Shown in pieces: positions 43,989-55,052 of a stretch of 64,000 bases of DNA. Both the position numbers and the translations under genes were made by a program. The stretch is from Pelagerythrobacter sp041912895 (lineage in GTDB: Bacteria > Pseudomonadota > Alphaproteobacteria > Sphingomonadales > Sphingomonadaceae), in the NCBI RefSeq assembly GCF_041912895.1, contig NZ_JAYSGI010000001.1:248001-312000 (forward strand), read 5' to 3'. Every line of letters starts with the position of its first letter. Position 1 is the stretch's first letter. The notes beneath the pieces are model-generated. The model saw only the letters and a list, made by a program, of their open reading frames with translations, searched no databases and was not told the DNA's origin.

Positions 43989-44815
43989 AGCCCGTCCCCG
44001 ATCCGGCCCCAGCGCGCGGCGGTGAACCACGTCCACGGCTTGATCCATTCGGCGCTGCCGTCGGTCGACCACATCAGCATGCTCGCGCGGCCGACGAGGT
44101 TTTCCTGCGGCACCAGCCCCACGCCGCCGCCGGGCATCGCCGGAAAGCGGCTGTCTTGCGAATTGTCGCGGTTGTCGCCCATCACGAACAGCATCCCCTC
44201 GGGCACGATCAGCGGGCCGAAATCGTCTTGCGGGGTAAGACCGAAATCGAGCACCTCGTAGCTGCGGCCCGCCGGCAGCGTCTCGCGGAAGCGGGTATAG
44301 CGGCACAGGTCGCCGCCATCTGCATCGGGCTCACGCACCGCACCCCAGGCGCAGGTGGTGTTGGGAGAGACGGCGATCACGAAATCGGCGATCCGCTCCT
44401 TCGCCACCGGGTCGCCGTTGAGGAACAGCTGCCCGCCGCGCATCTCCACCGTGTCGCCGGGCAGGCCGATCGCACGCTTGATGTAATCGGTGTTGTCGAT
44501 TGGGTGCTTGAAGATCACCACGTCGCCGCGCTCGGGCTGGCCGGCGAACACGCGGCCGGGGATCAGCGGGGCGGAGAAGGGCAGCGAATAGTCGGTATAG
44601 CCGTAGGGCCATTTCGCCGCGACGAGGTAGTCGCCGTTCATCAGCCCGGGCAGCATCGATTCGCTCGGGATCGAAAACGGCGAGAAGATGAAGCTGCGGA
44701 AGATCAGCACCGCCAGCGCGAGTTTGACGAGAAACCACGTGAAGCTGCCGAGCGTCTCGGGCTTTTCCTCGGACGCGGTGCCCGCGTCGGGCGCGGCGTT
44801 GGCGGTATCGGTCAT
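43985..44815 (-). CDS. lepB: Signal peptidase I
   Basis: A 276-residue inner-membrane peptidase with an N-terminal helix (about 24-45), the catalytic Ser53 in IPSESMLPGL, the general-base Lys in DYIKRAIGLPGD and the late MGDNRDNSQDSR box. It removes signal peptides of exported proteins. The ATG at 44815 is preferred to the ATG at 44923, which lies in the divergent pgi gene. Confidence 0.94.
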   Translation of the reverse strand: MTDTANAAPDAGTASEEKPETLGSFTWFLVKLALAVLIFRSFIFSPFSIPSESMLPGLMNGDYLVAAKWPYGYTDYSLPFSAPLIPGRVFAGQPERGDVVIFKHPIDNTDYIKRAIGLPGDTVEMRGGQLFLNGDPVAKERIADFVIAVSPNTTCAWGAVREPDADGGDLCRYTRFRETLPAGRSYEVLDFGLTPQDDFGPLIVPEGMLFVMGDNRDNSQDSRFPAMPGGGVGLVPQENLVGRASMLMWSTDGSAEWIKPWTWFTAARWGRIGDGL

Positions 44816-44898
44816 GCCGCGGATCGGCCGGATTGGGCGGTTGCAATCATCGCTCCACGCCCTAGTCGGGAGCGCATGGTCGAGGAAAGGATTTTTGC

Positions 44899-46440
44899 AT
44901 GAGCGACGCGGTTTCCGCAGCATGGGAACGGATCGAGGCGGCGGAGCGGCCCACGCTCGAACAGTTGTTCGCGCGTGACGCGGAGCGGGTGGCGAAGCTC
45001 GCTTCGCGGCTCGATTGGGGCCGCGCCGACGATGGGGACGAGACGGCGGGCGGCATCCGCTTCGATTGGTCGAAGACGCATCTCGACGACGATCTGATGG
45101 CCGCGTTCGAGGATCTGGCCGAGGCGCGCGAGTTCGCCCGCCACCGCGCCGCGCTGCTGGGCGGGGAGAAGGTCAACGTCACCGAAGGCCGCGCTGCTGA
45201 GCATACCGCGCAGCGCGGCGTGGGCAGCGATGCTTCGGTGGAGGAAGCCGCCGCGCTCCATGCCCGCATGCAGATGCTGGTCGAGGCAATCCACGCTGGC
45301 ACGCTCGGCGAGGTGAAGCACCTGATCCATACCGGCATCGGCGGCAGCGCGCTAGGCCCGGCGATGGCGGTCGACGCGCTGACCCGCGATCTGGCGCGGG
45401 TGGACGTCCACGTCGTCTCCAATATCGACGGGCTGGCGCTGGAAGCCGCCTTCGCCGCCTGCGATCCGGCGACCACGCTGATCGCGGTGGCGAGCAAGAC
45501 CTTCACAACCATCGAGACGATGACCAACGCCGCCAGCGCGCTCAAATGGCTGGCGGACGGCGGCGTCTCCGATCCTTCGGGCCGCGTGATCGCGCTGACG
45601 GCCAGCCCGGAAAAGGCGGTCGAATGGGGCGTGGACGAAACGCGCGTGCTGCCGTTTCCCGAAAGCGTCGGCGGGCGCTATTCGCTGTGGTCGAGCATCG
45701 GCTTCCCGGTCGCGCTGGCGACCGGATGGGACGATTTCGAGGCGATGCTGGCGGGCGCGCAGGCGGTGGACGAGCATTTTCGCGACACCGACGGGCGCGC
45801 CAACCTGCCGCTGCGCGCGGCCTTCGCCGATCAGTACTACACCAGTGTGCGCGGGTGCCAGACGCGCGCCGTGTTCGCCTACGACGAGCGGCTGGCGCTG
45901 TTCCCCGACTATCTCCAGCAGCTCGAGATGGAATCGAACGGCAAGTCGGTCACCGCCGACCAGCGCCCCGTCTCCGGCCCGACCGCGCCGATCACTTGGG
46001 GCGGGGTGGGCACCGACGCGCAGCACGCGGTGTTCCAGCTGCTGCATCAGGGCACGCATCTGGTACCGGTCGATTTCATCGCCTCGATCGCGCCGGGCGA
46101 CATGCTCGACCCGGCGCATCACCGCATCCTGCTGACCAACTGTTTCGCGCAAGGGGCGGCGCTGATGAAAGGCGACAAGGGGAAAGACCCCGCGCGCCAT
46201 TTCCCCGGCGACCGCCCGAGCGCAACGATACTGGCCGACGATCTCGATGCCGCCGCATTGGGCGCGCTGATCGCGTTCCACGAACACCGCGTGTTCGCCA
46301 ACGCGGTGCTGCTGGGGATCAACCCGTTCGACCAGTTCGGGGTGGAGCTGGGCAAGCGGATGGCGAAGGATATTGAGGCGGGCGGCGGCGATTTCGACGC
46401 TAGCACGACTGCGCTGCTCGATGCGGCGGGGCTGACGTGA
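44899..46440 (+). CDS. pgi: Glucose-6-phosphate isomerase
   Basis: A 513-residue isomerase with HTGIGGSALGPAM, SKTFTTIETMTNA, the signature GGRYSLWSSIGFPVAL, MESNGKSVT and the C-terminal VELGKRMAKDIE. It interconverts glucose-6-phosphate and fructose-6-phosphate. It is divergent from lepB. Its stop overlaps the start of the SGNH hydrolase (TGATG). Confidence 0.95.
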   Translation: MSDAVSAAWERIEAAERPTLEQLFARDAERVAKLASRLDWGRADDGDETAGGIRFDWSKTHLDDDLMAAFEDLAEAREFARHRAALLGGEKVNVTEGRAAEHTAQRGVGSDASVEEAAALHARMQMLVEAIHAGTLGEVKHLIHTGIGGSALGPAMAVDALTRDLARVDVHVVSNIDGLALEAAFAACDPATTLIAVASKTFTTIETMTNAASALKWLADGGVSDPSGRVIALTASPEKAVEWGVDETRVLPFPESVGGRYSLWSSIGFPVALATGWDDFEAMLAGAQAVDEHFRDTDGRANLPLRAAFADQYYTSVRGCQTRAVFAYDERLALFPDYLQQLEMESNGKSVTADQRPVSGPTAPITWGGVGTDAQHAVFQLLHQGTHLVPVDFIASIAPGDMLDPAHHRILLTNCFAQGAALMKGDKGKDPARHFPGDRPSATILADDLDAAALGALIAFHEHRVFANAVLLGINPFDQFGVELGKRMAKDIEAGGGDFDASTTALLDAAGLT

Positions 46441-47315
46441 TGCGCGATGCGTTCAAGGCTCTGATCACCGCCGTAGCTGCGGCGCTGATGGTCGCCGCGC
46501 CCGCATCGGCGCAGGACGAACCGCGCAGCATCCTGTTCATCGGCAACAGCTTCACGCAGGGTGCGAACTCGGCGGCGCTCCGCTATCGGCCCGAGAGCGT
46601 GCAGGATCTGAACGACGAAGGGGTGGGCGGAGTGCCCGCGATCTTCGCCCGGCTGGCCGAGCAGGCAGACGTGGAATGGAACGTCAGCCACGAACTGCGC
46701 GGCGGCTCCACCCTCGGTTTCCACCTCGACGAGCGACGCGAGAAAATCGACGCGCCGTGGGACGTGGTGGTGATGCAGCAGTATTCGGTGCTCGACCCCG
46801 ACAATCCGGGCGACGCGACCGATACTGCCGCCGACGCGCCCGCGCTGGCGGCGATGTTCACCCGCGCCAATCCCGACGCCCAGGTCTACCTGATGGCGAC
46901 CTGGAGCCGCGCCGATCAGGCGTGGAAGCCAAAAGGGCACTGGTACGGCCAGCCCGTCGAGACGATGGCGCTCGACCTGCGCCGTGCGCTCGACGCGGTG
47001 GATGCGGCTTCGCCCGAGATCGATGGGGTGATCCCGGTGGGCGAGGCGTGGAACCGCGCGATCGCGCAGGGGATCGCCGATCCCAACCCCTACGACGGGC
47101 GCGACTTCGGCAAGATCGACCTGTGGAGCTACGACCAGTACCACGCCAGCGCGGAAGGATCGTATCTCGAGGCGCTGGTCGTGTTCGGCGACGTGACCGG
47201 GATCGACCCGCGCACGTTCGGAGCGGGCGAGACAGCGGCGCACGAACTGGGCATCGAGCCGCGCGTGGCCGAGGCGCTGCAAGGCGTCGCGGCGGCGGAA
47301 CTGGGAATGGAGTGA
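46440..47315 (+). CDS. Secreted SGNH/GDSL-like hydrolase
   Basis: This 291-residue protein has a signal peptide (about 24 residues to PASAQ), then ILFIGNSFTQG with the nucleophile-type Ser37, and a C-terminal DQYHASAEGSY that supplies Asp and His. The layout fits SGNH hydrolases, which remove acetyl or acyl groups from sugars or lipids. The substrate is unknown. It is translationally coupled to pgi. Confidence 0.75.
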   Translation: MRDAFKALITAVAAALMVAAPASAQDEPRSILFIGNSFTQGANSAALRYRPESVQDLNDEGVGGVPAIFARLAEQADVEWNVSHELRGGSTLGFHLDERREKIDAPWDVVVMQQYSVLDPDNPGDATDTAADAPALAAMFTRANPDAQVYLMATWSRADQAWKPKGHWYGQPVETMALDLRRALDAVDAASPEIDGVIPVGEAWNRAIAQGIADPNPYDGRDFGKIDLWSYDQYHASAEGSYLEALVVFGDVTGIDPRTFGAGETAAHELGIEPRVAEALQGVAAAELGME

Positions 47316-47322
47316 GCGCCCC

Positions 47323-47649
47323 TCAGGGCCGGTTCGCGCCGCTCCGCGCCTGGGTCTTTCGGGCAAGGTAGAGGCGAAGAGCGAACACGGCGAAGGCGCC
47401 GGGCAACGGAACGAGCGCGAGCAGCGGTGTGAATTCCCCTCGGCCCCACAACGCGATGATCGCCACCGTCGCGAGGTAGGCCAGCCCGACCGCGATCAAC
47501 GCGCGGCGGGCCGGCGGACAGTCCGCCCCGATGCACGATCCGAGCATCCAGCTCAGCAGCAGCGCAGGCACGATACCGATCGCGAGCACGGCGATGGCGG
47601 CGAGCGCGATCCCGCCGGGCGTCCAGTCTGCGATTACTTGTGCGGCCAT
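47323..47649 (-). CDS. Small integral membrane protein, function unknown
   Basis: A 108-residue protein with three likely helices (ALAAIAVLAIGIVPALLLSW, ALIAVGLAYLATVAIIALW and LLALVPLPGAFAVFALRL) and a short loop with two Cys (SCIGADCPPARR). I do not recognise a family. The ATG at 47649 was chosen over longer readings that enter the upstream gap. It converges on the SGNH hydrolase gene. Confidence 0.7.
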   Translation of the reverse strand: MAAQVIADWTPGGIALAAIAVLAIGIVPALLLSWMLGSCIGADCPPARRALIAVGLAYLATVAIIALWGRGEFTPLLALVPLPGAFAVFALRLYLARKTQARSGANRP

Positions 47650-47943
47650 GCGTTGTTCCCCCGCGACGGATGATGCCATGCACGCGGGAATATGCAAGCG
47701 CGGGCGATGTGCACGATCCCGGCGCGGGACACGGCAGCGATTGACATTTGCGCACTTTGCCACCATCTGCCCGCCAGCGAAGCGCGCGTGCCAGCGTGAA
47801 GCGGCATCCGCAGACAGTGGATCGCCCCGGCCGCGCTTCGGTTATTCAAAAAGACTTCCCTTTTCACGCGGGTGGTTTGCCTAAAACCCCGCGACCGCGC
47901 GCCTGTTCGGCTGCGCGCCGCATATTTTGCGAGTATTCTAAAC
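47650..47943. promoter_or_regulatory. Divergent gap upstream of the DEAD-box helicase
   Basis: This 294-bp gap separates the small membrane protein gene and the helicase gene. It contains TTGACA at 47741, a good -35 box, but the matching -10 (CATCTG) is weak. The last 60 bases before the helicase are AT-richer. A long 5' leader is plausible, as in cold-inducible helicases, but nothing definite is seen. Confidence 0.3.
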
Positions 47944-49371
47944 ATGAAATTCGAAAACCTCGGGCTGTCGCAGCCCGTCCTTCAGGCGCTCGACCTGAAG
48001 GGTTATGACACCCCCACGCCGATCCAGGCGCAGGCGATCCCGCCGGTTCTGGAAGGCCGCGACCTGCTCGGCATCGCGCAGACCGGCACCGGCAAGACCG
48101 CCGCATTCATGCTCCCCAGCATCGACCGGCTGCGCGAGGCCGGGCGGCAGACGCCGTTCAAGTCGTGCCGCATGCTGGTGCTTGCCCCCACGCGCGAACT
48201 GGCGGGGCAGATCGCCCAGTCGGCCAAGGATTACGGCGCGCTCGCGGGCCTCAAGGTCCAGTCGATCGTCGGCGGCACCTCGGTCAACAAGGACCGCAAC
48301 AAGCTGCACCGCGGCACCGACATCCTCGTCGCCACGCCGGGCCGCCTGCTCGACCTGATCGACCAGAAGGCGTTCGGCCTCGGCAGCGTGGAGATCCTCG
48401 TGCTCGACGAGGCGGACCAGATGCTCGACCTCGGCTTTATCCATGCGCTGCGCAAGATCAGCCAGCTCGTGCCCGCCGAGCGCCAGACGCTGTTCTTCAG
48501 CGCCACGATGCCGCGCGCGATCAAGGATCTGGTCGGGCAGTATTGCCATGATCCGGTCCACGTCTCGGTCACGCCCGAAAGCACCACGGCGGAGCGGATC
48601 GACCAGTACTTGTTCATGGTCCAGCAGGACGAGAAGCAGTCGCTGATCGAGATGATCCTCCAAGGGCGCCATCAGGTGCCGGGCAAGATCGAACGCGTGC
48701 TGATGTTCACCCGCACCAAGCACGGCGCGGACCGCGTGGTGAAGAAATTGGCGCAGGTCGGCGTGCATGCCAACGCGATCCACGGCAACAAGAGCCAGCC
48801 GCAGCGCGAGCGCGCGCTGGCCGAGTTCCGCAGCGCGAAGACGCCGGTGCTCGTCGCGACCGACGTCGCCGCGCGCGGGATCGACATTCCCGGTGTCAGC
48901 CACGTCATCAACTACGAGCTGCCCAACGTGCCCGAGCAATACGTCCACCGGATCGGCCGCACCGCGCGCGCGGGCAAGGACGGGATCGCGATCGCCTTCT
49001 GCGCGGAGGACGAGCGCGCCTATCTGAAGGATATCCGCAAGACGACCGACGCGGAATTCACCCGGCTCGATCTGCCGGAGAATTTCCGCGCGGTGGTCGA
49101 GGGCGTCGGCCCGACCAAGCCCGCGCCCAAGCAGCAGCGGGGCCGGATCAAGCCCACGCCGCGCGGCGGCGTGCGGCCCGATGCGCGCTCCGATGCCCGG
49201 GGCGACGGCGGCGAGCAGCGCAAGCCGCGGCCCAAGCGCAAGCATCCGAACCGGGCGGGCAAGCCGCATGGCGCGGGCGAACGCAGCGGCGGCAATGCGG
49301 GCGAGCGCAGCGGCGGCGGCAGTCGCCCGCCGCGCCGGCGCAATCGTTCGGGACGCGGCGGACGGGCCTGA
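47944..49371 (+). CDS. DEAD-box RNA helicase
   Basis: A 475-residue helicase with the Q motif (LGLSQPVLQAL ... TPIQAQAIP), motif I AQTGTGKT (45-52), motif II DEAD, motif III SAT, and motifs V-VI ATDVAARGIDIP and HRIGRTARAG. The C-terminal 100 residues are basic and rich in Arg/Gly/Pro, as in RhlE-type helicases that act on rRNA or in RNA decay. The exact paralogue (RhlE or another) cannot be fixed from here. Confidence 0.9.
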   Translation: MKFENLGLSQPVLQALDLKGYDTPTPIQAQAIPPVLEGRDLLGIAQTGTGKTAAFMLPSIDRLREAGRQTPFKSCRMLVLAPTRELAGQIAQSAKDYGALAGLKVQSIVGGTSVNKDRNKLHRGTDILVATPGRLLDLIDQKAFGLGSVEILVLDEADQMLDLGFIHALRKISQLVPAERQTLFFSATMPRAIKDLVGQYCHDPVHVSVTPESTTAERIDQYLFMVQQDEKQSLIEMILQGRHQVPGKIERVLMFTRTKHGADRVVKKLAQVGVHANAIHGNKSQPQRERALAEFRSAKTPVLVATDVAARGIDIPGVSHVINYELPNVPEQYVHRIGRTARAGKDGIAIAFCAEDERAYLKDIRKTTDAEFTRLDLPENFRAVVEGVGPTKPAPKQQRGRIKPTPRGGVRPDARSDARGDGGEQRKPRPKRKHPNRAGKPHGAGERSGGNAGERSGGGSRPPRRRNRSGRGGRA

Positions 49372-49380
49372 TCGTGAGGT

Positions 49381-49404
49381 CGCCCGGCTGGACATGGCCG
49401 GGCG
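49381..49404 (+). terminator. Perfect 8-bp hairpin after the helicase gene
   Basis: CGCCCGGC and GCCGGGCG flank an 8-nt loop 10 bases after the helicase stop. It has no T-run, so it may end transcription with Rho or just protect the 3' end. Confidence 0.4.
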
Positions 49405-49461
49405 GCGCGCCGATAAGCCGCGTTTTCGCATAAGCTGCGCACTCGAACCGGGCGGACGACG

Positions 49462-50148
49462 ATGGACCACACTGGCAAGGCCGACGCGCCGCCGATCGCA
49501 CGCATCCAGGAAAACCTGGTCGCGCGGCTGGAACGGCGCGTGCTGAACCGCCTTTGCCAAGTGATGCCGCGCGGCGTGACGCCCGACATGCTGACCTTCA
49601 CCGGCATGTTCGGCGCGGTGCTGGTCTTCGCCGGCTACCTCGCCAGCAATCTCGATGCGAACTGGCTGTGGCTGTCGATCGGCGGATATTTCGTCCACTG
49701 GTTCGGCGATTCGCTCGACGGCAGTCTCGCCCGCTTCCGCAAGATCGAACGGCCGCGCTACGGCTATTTTCTGGATCACAGTTGTGACGGCTTCGCGACG
49801 ATGCTGGTCGTCGTGGGCATCGGCCTCAGTTCGTATGTCGAGTTGGAGGTCGCGCTGATCGCGCTCGCCGGATATCTCCTGATGTCGATCCACGCGTTCC
49901 TGTCGGTGCGCGTGCTGGGCGAACTGCGCCTGTCGTATCTCAACGGCGGGCCGACCGAACTGCGGCTGATCCTGATCGCGCTCACCCTGGCGATGTATTT
50001 CATGGGGCGCGAAACGCCGATCGTCGGCGATCTCAACGTGTTCGACCTGTTCGTGGGCGGTGCCGGGCTGGGCCTCATTGCGCTGTTCGCGGCGCAGACC
50101 GCCACCACCGCCCGGCGGCTGGCGAAGGAAGAACCGCCGCGCAACTGA
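49462..50148 (+). CDS. CDP-alcohol phosphatidyltransferase family membrane protein
   Basis: This 228-residue membrane protein has the complete catalytic motif: Asp83, Asp86-Gly87, Ala90-Arg91, Gly101, Asp105 and Asp109. The family transfers a phosphatidyl group from a CDP-alcohol to an acceptor alcohol. Which phospholipid is made is unclear; the motif order matches the family but no subfamily is obvious. About five further helices follow. Confidence 0.85.
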   Translation: MDHTGKADAPPIARIQENLVARLERRVLNRLCQVMPRGVTPDMLTFTGMFGAVLVFAGYLASNLDANWLWLSIGGYFVHWFGDSLDGSLARFRKIERPRYGYFLDHSCDGFATMLVVVGIGLSSYVELEVALIALAGYLLMSIHAFLSVRVLGELRLSYLNGGPTELRLILIALTLAMYFMGRETPIVGDLNVFDLFVGGAGLGLIALFAAQTATTARRLAKEEPPRN

Positions 50149-50215
50149 CCCGGCAAAGGTTGCCGCCTGCCGCCCGCAGCGCCATATCGCCCGCGCAGAT
50201 ACAGGAGCGCGACGT

Positions 50216-51574
50216 ATGGCCAAGGATGGCACCGAGTACGATTACGACCTCTTCACCATCGGCGCGGGTTCGGGTGGCGTGCGCGCAAGCCGGGTCGCGG
50301 CCTCGCACGGTGCGAAGGTTGCCGTAGCGGAAGAATATCGGGTCGGCGGCACCTGCGTCATCCGCGGATGCGTGCCCAAGAAGATGCTGGTCTACGGCGC
50401 GCATTTCGCCGAGGACCTCGAGGATGCGAAGAACTTCGGCTGGACGATCTCCAACCCGAAGTTCGAATGGACCACGCTGCGCGACAACGTGCTGCGCGAT
50501 GTCGACCGGATCAGCGGCCTCTATGGCGAGACGCTGGAGAACAACGGGGTCGAGGTCTTCACCGAACACGCCGAGTTGACCGGGCCGCACGAGATCACGC
50601 TGGTGAGCGGCAAGGTCGTCACCGCGCGCTATATCCTCATCGCCACCGGCGCGCGGCCGCACGTGCCCGATTGCCCGGGCAGCGAGCACGGCATCACCAG
50701 CAACGAGGCGTTTCATCTCGACGCGCTTCCGCCGCGCATCCTGATCGCCGGCGGCGGCTACATCGCCAACGAGTTCGCCGGTATCTTCAACGAATTCGGC
50801 ACCCACGTCACGATCATCAACCGCACCGACACGCTGCTGCGGCACTACGACGAGAGCGTGCGCGACCGGCTGCTGCAGATCAGCACGATGAAGGGCATCG
50901 ATTTCCGCTTCCATGCCGAATTCCGCGGCATCGAGCGGACCGACGAGGGCTGCCTCAAGGTCTCGATGACCGGCCACGACGATATCGAGGTCGACTGCGT
51001 GATGTTCGCCACCGGCCGCGTGCCCAACACCGAGGGCCTCGGGCTGGACAAGGCGGGGGTCGAACTGGGCGATAAGGGCGAGATCGTGGTCGATCGCTTC
51101 AGCAAGACCAGCGTCGACCATATCTATGCCGTGGGCGACGTGACCGGGCGCGTACAGTTGACCCCGGTGGCGATCCGCGAAGGCCACGCCTTCGCCGACA
51201 CGGTGTTCGGCGACAATCCCACCGCCGTCGACCACCAGTGCATCCCGGCCGCGGTGTTCAGCCACCCGCCGATCGCCGGCGTCGGTCTGACCGAGGGAGA
51301 GGCGCGCAACACGCTGGGCGACGTCAAGGTCTATCAGGCGGACTTCCGCCCGATGAAGAACGTGCTGGCCGGGCGCAACGAGCGCGGCCTCTACAAGATC
51401 ATCTGCAACGCGGGGAACGACAAGATCGTGGGCATTCACATGATCGGCCCCGAAGCGCCGGAAATCATGCAGGCCGCCGCCGTGGCGGTGAAGGCCGGGC
51501 TGACCAAGGCTGACTTCGACGCGACAGTGGCGATCCACCCGACGATGGCGGAAGAACTGGTGCTGATGCGGTAA
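50216..51574 (+). CDS. gor: Glutathione-disulfide reductase
   Basis: A 452-residue flavoprotein disulfide reductase with FAD motif TIGAGSGGVRASR (14-26), redox Cys47 and Cys52 in GGTCVIRGCVPKK, the NADPH-binding IAGGGYIANEFAG, and the C-terminal His-Pro-Thr-x-Glu-Glu (VAIHPTMAEE). It is closest to alphaproteobacterial glutathione reductases. CAGGAG precedes the ATG at 50216. Confidence 0.9.
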   Translation: MAKDGTEYDYDLFTIGAGSGGVRASRVAASHGAKVAVAEEYRVGGTCVIRGCVPKKMLVYGAHFAEDLEDAKNFGWTISNPKFEWTTLRDNVLRDVDRISGLYGETLENNGVEVFTEHAELTGPHEITLVSGKVVTARYILIATGARPHVPDCPGSEHGITSNEAFHLDALPPRILIAGGGYIANEFAGIFNEFGTHVTIINRTDTLLRHYDESVRDRLLQISTMKGIDFRFHAEFRGIERTDEGCLKVSMTGHDDIEVDCVMFATGRVPNTEGLGLDKAGVELGDKGEIVVDRFSKTSVDHIYAVGDVTGRVQLTPVAIREGHAFADTVFGDNPTAVDHQCIPAAVFSHPPIAGVGLTEGEARNTLGDVKVYQADFRPMKNVLAGRNERGLYKIICNAGNDKIVGIHMIGPEAPEIMQAAAVAVKAGLTKADFDATVAIHPTMAEELVLMR

Positions 51575-51655
51575 CGGTCGCCGCTTTTCGCATAATGATT
51601 TGACGCTCGCTCGCGCCCCCCGCTAGGCGGGTCCGCCAGCAAGACAGGGGTGCCG

Positions 51656-53188
<1,533 letters not shown>

Positions 53189-53259
53189 CCTTCTTATGAT
53201 GCCCCGACCTTGAGTTCGGATGGCTTGTGCATTATAAGGACATTGTAAGGAGTCCTGCG

Positions 53260-53547
53260 ATGCAGACCGAACGCGTCACATATCTCACCAATGCCGAGCA
53301 AAAGGCTGCGCTCGAGGCGTTTGCCAAAGCGCGTGGGGTATCGGTCGGTAACGTGCTGCGCGAAGCAGCGGCGCAATACATGGAGCAGCCGACCAGCGAG
53401 GAAGAGGCGGAGCTGGCGGCGATCATCGCCGAAGTCGCAAAGGCGGTGCCGGAAATGCAGGCCAGCCTTCGGCGGAGTGCGAAGATGCTGGAGCAATCCC
53501 GTGTAGAGCTCGATCGCAAGCTGCGGGATGCCGGGATCAGAAAATGA
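53260..53547 (+). CDS. Small ribbon-helix-helix-like protein
   Basis: A 95-residue protein starting TERVTYLTNAEQKAALEAFA, then RGVSVGNVLREAAAQYM, the beta-strand plus two-helix pattern of Arc/CopG-type DNA-binding proteins; the rest is a long charged helix. AAGGAG precedes the ATG. Its TGA overlaps the start of the next small gene. A DNA-binding or antitoxin-like role is inferred from the pattern only. Confidence 0.65.
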   Translation: MQTERVTYLTNAEQKAALEAFAKARGVSVGNVLREAAAQYMEQPTSEEEAELAAIIAEVAKAVPEMQASLRRSAKMLEQSRVELDRKLRDAGIRK

Positions 53548-53756
53548 GCACGCTTCGCGATGCGCTCGACGGTGTGAAGTCGATATTGCTGCTGCAAAAC
53601 GACGTTCGCAACCTGGAGAAGGAAGTCGAGCGCCAGCGCGATGCGCTTGGCGAACTCGGCGACGATTTCGTCGCGCTCGACAAGCGCGTGGTCCGTATCG
53701 AGACCATGATCGAGATGAGCGCGGGTCAACCACAACAGAAGCGGATCGAAGAATGA
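53544..53756 (+). CDS. Small coiled-coil protein
   Basis: A 70-residue, highly charged helical protein (LQNDVRNLEKEVERQRDALG followed by DFVALDKRVVRIETMIEM) with clear heptad spacing. I do not recognise a family. It overlaps both neighbours (ATGA on each side), tying it to the RHH-like gene upstream and to the methylmalonyl-CoA epimerase gene downstream. Confidence 0.65.
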   Translation: MSTLRDALDGVKSILLLQNDVRNLEKEVERQRDALGELGDDFVALDKRVVRIETMIEMSAGQPQQKRIEE

Positions 53757-54190
53757 AACTGGGCCGACTCAATCACATCGGGGTGGCAACTCCGAGCATC
53801 GCGGACTCGATCGCGTACTATCGCGATACGATGGGTGCAACGGCCATCACCGAGCCCTTCGACCTGCCCGAGCAGGGGGTAAAGGTCTGTTTCGTCGATA
53901 CGCCGACGCACAGCGGAATGGATGGCACGCAGATCGAGCTGATCGAGCCCTATGACGAAAGCTCGCCGATCAACGGCTTCCTCGCCAAGAATCCGCTCGG
54001 CGGGCAGCACCATGTATGCTTCGAGGTTGCGGACATCGCCGCGGCGCGCGATTGGTTCGAGGGGCAGGGCAAGCGCATCCTCGGCCCCACGCGGATCGGC
54101 GCGCACGGCACGCCGATCTTCTTCGTCCACCCCAAGGACATGATGGGCCAGCTGACCGAGATCATGGAGACGCCGAAGGGCGCGCACTGA
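53753..54190 (+). CDS. mce: Methylmalonyl-CoA epimerase
   Basis: A 145-residue VOC-fold enzyme: LNHIGVATPSIADSIAYYRD, the metal-binding His near residue 7, Gln in GTQIELIEP, His in HHVCFEVADI and the terminal Glu in GQLTEIME. It interconverts the methylmalonyl-CoA epimers after propionyl-CoA carboxylase. The ATG at 53753 overlaps the stop of the coiled-coil gene. Confidence 0.9.
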   Translation: MKLGRLNHIGVATPSIADSIAYYRDTMGATAITEPFDLPEQGVKVCFVDTPTHSGMDGTQIELIEPYDESSPINGFLAKNPLGGQHHVCFEVADIAAARDWFEGQGKRILGPTRIGAHGTPIFFVHPKDMMGQLTEIMETPKGAH

Positions 54191-54257
54191 TTATTTCGGG
54201 GGTTGCAAAAAACAACCGTTCGCGCTGATGCTCGTCCAAACGGGAGAGAACGCGCGC

Positions 54258-55052
54258 ATGGAATTCCAGACGATCCGGCTCGACATCGCCGACAGTATTG
54301 CCACGATCACCCTGAACCGGCCCGAGCGGCTGAACGCCTGCTCGCTCGATATGGCCGACGAACTCTCGCTCGCGCTCGACAATCTGGGCCCAGAAGAGAA
54401 TGGGGCGCGGGTGCTGGTGCTGACGGGGGAGGGGCGCGCGTTCTGTTCGGGCGCGGATCTCGCGGCGCGCGGCGACCGGCCGGTGAACGGCGGGCAGGGC
54501 AGCTACATGGCGCTGACCGAGAAATACAATCCGCTGATGATGAAGCTCGCGCGGCTCGATCTGCCGGTGGTGTGCGCGGTCAACGGCCCTGCGGCGGGGA
54601 TCGGCTGTTCGCTCGCGCTGGCAGGCGATTTCGTGATCGCGGGAGCGAGCGGCTATTTCCTCCAGGCTTTCGTCAATATCGGCCTCGTGCCCGATGGCGG
54701 GGCGAGCTGGATGCTGCCGCGCCTGATCGGCAAGGCGCGCGCGACCGAGATGATGATGCTCGGCGAGAAGATCGGTGCGGACCAGGCGTTCGAGTGGGGC
54801 CTGATCCACAAGGCGGTGGCCGACGAGGCGCTGGCCGACGAGACGAAGGCGCTCGCCGTCCGCCTCGCCAGCGGCCCGACGCTCGCCTACGCCACGATGC
54901 GCCGCAATCTGCTCACCGCACTCGACAGCAGCTACGCCGAGGCGCTGCTGGCCGAAGCCGAGGGGCAGCGCACGGCGGGCGGGAGCGAGGATGCGATGGA
55001 GGGCGGCATGGCCTTCCTCCAGAAGCGCAAGCCCGTGTTCAAGGGCCGCTGA
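54258..55052 (+). CDS. Enoyl-CoA hydratase/isomerase family protein
   Basis: This 264-residue crotonase has ITLNRPERLNACS, the oxyanion-hole segments AFCSGADLAARG and GPAAGIGCSLALAGDFVIA, and GLVPDGGASWMLPRLIG, where Asp replaces the usual second catalytic Glu, as in PaaG-type isomerases. The substrate is unknown. The ATG at 54258 fits the family; the gene overlaps the GST start by 1 bp. Confidence 0.87.
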   Translation: MEFQTIRLDIADSIATITLNRPERLNACSLDMADELSLALDNLGPEENGARVLVLTGEGRAFCSGADLAARGDRPVNGGQGSYMALTEKYNPLMMKLARLDLPVVCAVNGPAAGIGCSLALAGDFVIAGASGYFLQAFVNIGLVPDGGASWMLPRLIGKARATEMMMLGEKIGADQAFEWGLIHKAVADEALADETKALAVRLASGPTLAYATMRRNLLTALDSSYAEALLAEAEGQRTAGGSEDAMEGGMAFLQKRKPVFKGR

